From contig OZ024940.1 of the NCBI GenBank assembly GCA_964017235.1, positions 31,118,573 to 31,182,572 of the forward strand: 64,000 bases of DNA, read 5' to 3'. Origin of the DNA: Sabellastarte sp. h YS-2021. Lineage: Eukaryota > Annelida > Polychaeta > Sabellida > Sabellidae. The notes under the pieces were generated by a model, which saw nothing but the letters and a program-made list of their open reading frames with translations, was not told the DNA's origin and made no database searches. Shown piece after piece: positions 60,390-64,000 of this stretch; the first letter of the stretch is position 1; the number at the start of each line of letters is the position of its first letter. The position numbers and the translations under genes are program-made.

Positions 60390-61020
60390 CTAATTGTATC
60401 CACTGGATGGCATCCGGTGGATACTATGAATTACGCCGCCGCCGCCATGTATAGAGATTTTCCCGTTACCCCTCTAGAGGCTAAGATATTGTAGGTAGAG
60501 TTCTCAAATTTGCAGGATATATTCACCGTTACAAAATCTTGACTGGGAGTATTTTGGGCATCATTTTGAAAAACAAGATGGCCGCCACAGGCATTTTTTT
60601 GACTTTCAGCAAGGAGTTTTGTTGGCCGTCTAGAGCAAAGGGTATTATAGATAGAATTCTCAAATTTGCAGGATATATTCATCATTACAAAATCTTGACT
60701 GGGAATATTTTTGGCATCATTTTGAAAAACAAGATGGCCACCACGGGCGTTTTTGTCCATCATGAAAATGGCCTATATCTCCCTTATTATTGGTCCTAGA
60801 GGTTTGGCATGGGAAGCCAACCTATAGGAAATCATGAACTAGGAATCTTCTGATGTGGTCAGATTTGACCTTGGGCCCCTCGTTAAAGGTCAAATGAGGA
60901 TAGCCAAACTTAAAAGTGCTTATGGCTCACGTATTATTGATCCCTGAGGTTTGTAATGTCAAACCAACCTATAGGAAATCATGAACTAGGAATCTTCTGA
61001 TGTATTCAGATTTGACCATG
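60390..61020. repeat. Relative of the 50816-51536 element
   Basis: TTGTATCCACTGGATGGCAT start; the ACAAGATGGCC segment is duplicated inside (60574 and 60729). No matching right end. Confidence 0.55.
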
Positions 61021-61139
61021 GGTGTCTCCTTCACAGATACGTCCTTGGTCTAGTGTTGAAAAGAAATTGCATTGTTGAGCCTTTATTAAACACAGCAAAA
61101 GGGGTTTGATGTGAAAATTAGTGTGTGAAGTAGATTTAT

Positions 61140-61230
61140 AACTTTTAAAATTGAAGCGATGTTAGTACAATATTTCGGGATTTATAACTTTTAAAATTTG
61201 AAGCGATGTTAGTACAATATTTCGGGATTA
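61140..61230. repeat. Recent 46-bp tandem duplication before exon 11
   Basis: Two copies of AACTTTTAAAATTGAAGCGA through TATTTCGGGAT differ by one inserted T. The second copy ends about 30 nt before the exon 11 acceptor. Confidence 0.8.
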
Positions 61231-61258
61231 TACTTGTAGTTCTATTTCTGTCCAACAG

Positions 61259-61355
61259 GGCGGCAGCACACCGGTGTCGTGCCAAGAAACGCGAGTGGGT
61301 GAAGAACCTGGAGAAGAAGGCTGAGGATTTACAGGCTACGAACACTCGGCTACAG
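61259..61355 (+). CDS. ATF2: ATF2-type exon 11 (basic region and first half of zipper)
   Basis: Acceptor CTGTCCAACAG, phase 2 in, CAG/GTGAGG out in phase 0. It encodes residues 509-541: RAAAHRCRAKKREWVKNLEK, KAEDLQATNTRLQ. N508-x7-R516, A511, A512 and C515 keep the base-contacting bZIP pattern. H513 replaces the Ser found in vertebrate ATF2 at a position that is variable across bZIP families. Zipper leucines L526, L533 and L540 are seven residues apart. Confidence 0.98.
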
Positions 61356-61486
61356 GTGAGGAAAACTGTCAAATATTCGAGTGTCGGGGTGGGGGGGGTG
61401 GGGGGGGGTGGGGGGGGGGGGTGGTGGTGTGTGAATCCTCTGGATAACTTTAAGTATTGTGAAAATGTTAATCAATTTTATTGTTA

Positions 61487-61860
61487 GGCGGGTTGCGTGT
61501 AACCAACCCTCCTATTAGATTGATGTGCCTGACGTCCATTTGTTCGTCCGTCTGTCTGTCTGTCTGTCCACCATTTCCGTTTCCAGACTCTAACTCAAAA
61601 GCACTTTGTCCGATTGAATTCAAACTTGACAGGGAGATAGATCGCCATCATAGCTAGGTTCCTTTCGAAATTGGTGTAATTTTGTTTTGTTTGTTTGTCC
61701 GTTTATAGCATAGATACAATTATGTACCCTAGATTACAAGTTTTACGTTTCTTAGCACGTCTAACACATTCACCTTTACTGGGTGACCTAACATTGCTTT
61801 CCTTGTTTCTAAATGAAATTACAGCAGTCGCTAACATTATTGCTGCCTGCGCAACCCGCC
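61487..61860. mobile_element. Element with GGCGGGTTGCG ends, 374 bp
   Basis: GGCGGGTTGCGTG at the left and TGCGCAACCCGCC at the right. A right-end relative is visible at 47810-47950 just before exon 4. Confidence 0.6.
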
Positions 61861-61907
61861 TTTTGGGGCATCTTTGACCATCTTGTATTGCTTTTATTGA
61901 CAATTTA

Positions 61908-62713
61908 CTAAGGCTGAAACAATTAGCAATAATTTGCTAGCTGGGTAGTCGCTTGCAGTAACCGTCGAGTAACCGGTTAACCGTTTGCGATATATATAAT
62001 ACCGGTAGAGAAAGAGAGAGGATATACCGAAAACGTCATCTGCGCCTATGCCCCAGATGTAAATATTGTAAACAATATTGCCGTCAAGTGATGCTTTGGT
62101 AACCTAATAATCAGTTAGGATGGTTGATTACCCTACGTTTCGACTCTCCGGACGTTTCAACCCGCTTTTTCCCAGACGTTTCGACCTACTTTTGCCGGAC
62201 AGTTTTGTTGAAAATTGCATAATTTACACTCTGTAAAGTCACTTGTAAACGTGTAATGCAATAGTGCAGTAGATATGTATTCTATCTAGTTATGACAAAA
62301 ATATGACACGTTTTCCATATTTGTGCTGTAAAATTTAGAAAGAAAACCCAAAAAGTATCAAATTTACATCCAATGGCGAATTTACATCTCTTGCTCTGTA
62401 CATTACGAAATCATCGTCCAATGAAAAAGTTCGAGACAGGGAAGGAAGTTCGAAGAAGGCAACATGGCGGGAACGGCCACGAATATGAGCAAAAAATAGG
62501 AAATAAAGGTTGAATATATTTTGATGTACACCCTTATTTTACAAAATAATTACTTCAAAGATATAACCAGCAGTCTGGATTGCTTCGACCGTCATATAGC
62601 TGTTGGTTGAACTGCCTGATAAATGTAGGTCGAAACGTCTGAAAAAAAAACACGGTCAAAACGTCTGGTGGGTTGAAACATCTTGATACCGTATGGTTAA
62701 CCGTTTCAGCGTA
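61908..62713. mobile_element. hAT-like element with nested sequence, about 806 bp
   Basis: Left TAAGGCTGAAACAATTAG, right CCGTTTCAGCGTA, flanked by ACAATTTA on both sides. Inside, GACGTTTCAACCC/GGGTTGAAAC-type complementary blocks (62140-62690) suggest a second nested element. Confidence 0.65.
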
Positions 62714-63449
62714 ACAATTTAATTACCCGTTTGTCTGTGTTTTCACAGAAAACAATAGTACTCCATGGAACTCTATGAGAAATCCCCGGAAACTTTGCTT
62801 TTATTCATAATTCTAAAATGGTAGGCTGTGCAGTGACCTTGGACATGTCTTTTGCGCAGTTCAGAAATCGCGTATACAGAACGGCAAATAAAGTAACGCC
62901 GTTGAATTCTACATACATCGTCCCTTCGCGTACAAATGTAAACAAACAACTCGCGGTAAAATGAGTGGTTAAATATTCACAAGATAGTCATTTCTGACTT
63001 GATTTAAACAAACATATCATTGTAAAGCTCGCAACAAATTGAAAACATCTACAATGACAATCTCTCAATATTTTTCGACAAATTCGATGAAAATATAGTA
63101 GCAAGAAGTACTTCATTTTTACCCAAGATATCACCACGTATGTTTCATTGATGGAACAGCCAACGTGGCGTTGGATTTGTTTTGATTTTTGCGTAAGATT
63201 TTATCCCTTCATTTTGACCAAATATTAATGTAACCATTTTGGAATAGGAATAAAAGACAAATTCTCGTGTTTTATGATGGTTTTAAACTATCGATTGGCT
63301 GTATTAAAGCACTCAGCCCCTTTGGGCTTCATGACTTTAATATTCAGCCGATCGGTAGCTTAAAACCATCATAAAGCACTCGAATACGTCTTTTATTCCT
63401 AAATATATGGTGATAGGGTTGAATTGATTCCTCGCATGAAAATAAATGC

Positions 63450-63475
63450 AAAAAAAAAAAAAAAAAAAAAAAAAA
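63450..63475. repeat. Poly-A run (26)
   Basis: An A run between two short ATGCAAAA pieces in intron 11; could be a retroposon tail remnant, but no body is recognised. Confidence 0.85.
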
Positions 63476-63628
63476 TGCAAAAAGATAGTCTTTTTCAAGA
63501 TTTCTGTAATTTCATTAGTCCATTACTCCATTTTTTTGTTGAGAATTTGAGGATTGTATAAAATCCCGGAACCAGTTGAAAAATTTGCAAATGATTTTTT
63601 TTTGCGTTTTTTTTTGTTTTGAGTACAG

Positions 63629-63746
63629 AACGAAGTGACACAGTTACGGGCAGAAATGGCGCAGCTCAAAGCCTTGTTACTGGCCCACAAGGACTGTCCA
63701 ATCACTATACAGCAACGGAACTCAGGTCAACTGACACTACAGAGAG
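63629..63746 (+). CDS. ATF2: ATF2-type exon 12 (second half of zipper, post-zipper)
   Basis: Acceptor TTTTGAGTACAG, phase 0 in, GAGAG/GTGAGT out in phase 1. It encodes residues 542-580: NEVTQLRAEMAQLKALLLAH then KDCPITIQQRNSGQLTLQR. L547 and L554 complete five heptad leucines, and LLLAHKDCP is a hallmark of the ATF2 family. The last 43 nt and the donor form the first unit of a tandem array extending into the intron. The remaining C-terminal exon(s) are outside the window. Confidence 0.97.
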
Positions 63747-64000
63747 GTGAGTAAACAAACGGGTAAACAAACTACAGAGGGATGAGTAAACAAACAGGTA
63801 AACACAGAAACAAATAATGTGATATAACTATACAGCAGCAGAACTCAGGTTAACGGACACTACAGAGAGGTGAGTGAACAAACAAGTAAACAAATAAACA
63901 AGCGATAGAACTATACAACAGCGAAACTCAGGTCAGCTGATACTACAGATAGGTGAGTAAACAAACGGGTAAACAAACAAACAAGTGATATAACTACACA
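63704..64000. repeat. Tandem array containing the exon 12 donor
   Basis: ACTATACAGCA-type unit starts at 63704, 63827, 63910 and 63993 (83-bp period; the first interval is 123 because of a 40-bp extra partial unit). Each unit repeats about 43 nt of exon 12, the donor GTGAGT and about 40 nt of AAACAAAC-rich intron. Intact GTGAGT occurs at 63747, 63870 and 63953. Confidence 0.92.

Larger units (their letters stand above)
33073..63746 (+). other. ATF2: ATF2/ATF7-type bZIP transcription factor gene (gene span, 3' end beyond window)
   Basis: Twelve plus-strand exons join in a single frame: 1741 coding nt, 580 codons plus one base. Domain order matches vertebrate ATF2/ATF7/CREB5: C2H2 finger (residues 11-33), TPTPT activation-loop site (52-56), Pro/Ser/Thr linker, basic region (about 500-520), leucine zipper (526-554), then the conserved HKDCP after the zipper. 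The family binds CRE/AP-1-like DNA as homodimers or with Jun and is activated by JNK and p38. The bZIP begins near residue 500, against roughly 350 of about 505 in human ATF2, so the linker is longer. Intron 1 is 11.6 kb. At least one 5' non-coding exon lies upstream of 33073. The C-terminal exon(s) lie outside the window. Confidence 0.95.

Overview
The window looks like animal nuclear DNA. It is AT-rich, has long introns with GT-AG boundaries and short GC-richer exons, and is packed with tRNA-derived SINEs, small TIR transposons (MITEs) and satellites. A marine lophotrochozoan, probably a mollusc, is my best guess from the repeat style; the sequence does not prove it. No long transposase or reverse-transcriptase ORF, rRNA, tRNA gene or CRISPR array was seen.

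Two protein-coding genes can be supported. On the minus strand, about 13.1 to 1.5 kb, is the 3' part of a single-pass membrane receptor-like gene: a 21-nt juxtamembrane microexon, a transmembrane exon, a Ser/Arg-rich cytoplasmic exon, a SAM-like exon and one or two tail exons, all of symmetric phase 1. Its extracellular part was not found. On the plus strand, 33.07 to 63.75 kb, is an ATF2/ATF7/CREB5-type bZIP transcription factor gene. Twelve exons give 580 codons in one unbroken frame: N-terminal C2H2 finger, TPTPT phosphoacceptor segment, long Pro/Ser/Thr linker, basic region, five-leucine zipper, then the gene leaves the window. The two genes point away from each other.

Layout: 1-13.1 kb receptor exons among SINEs, MITEs and minisatellites; 13.1-33 kb no supported gene, dominated by nested inverted repeats (16.6-21.7 kb), AAACGTTT-rich elements, a 203-bp satellite and TA-flanked MITEs; 33-64 kb the ATF2-type gene, whose introns hold at least nine hAT-like elements (several nested, most with 8-bp target duplications), SINEs and minisatellites.

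The most unusual observation is that three exon boundaries in the two genes (ATF2-type exon 3 acceptor, ATF2-type exon 12 donor, receptor exon 2446-2538 donor) are each one unit of a tandem array that runs out into the intron. The extra units carry degraded or intact copies of the exon edge and splice site. This suggests that boundary-anchored tandem duplication recurs in this genome.
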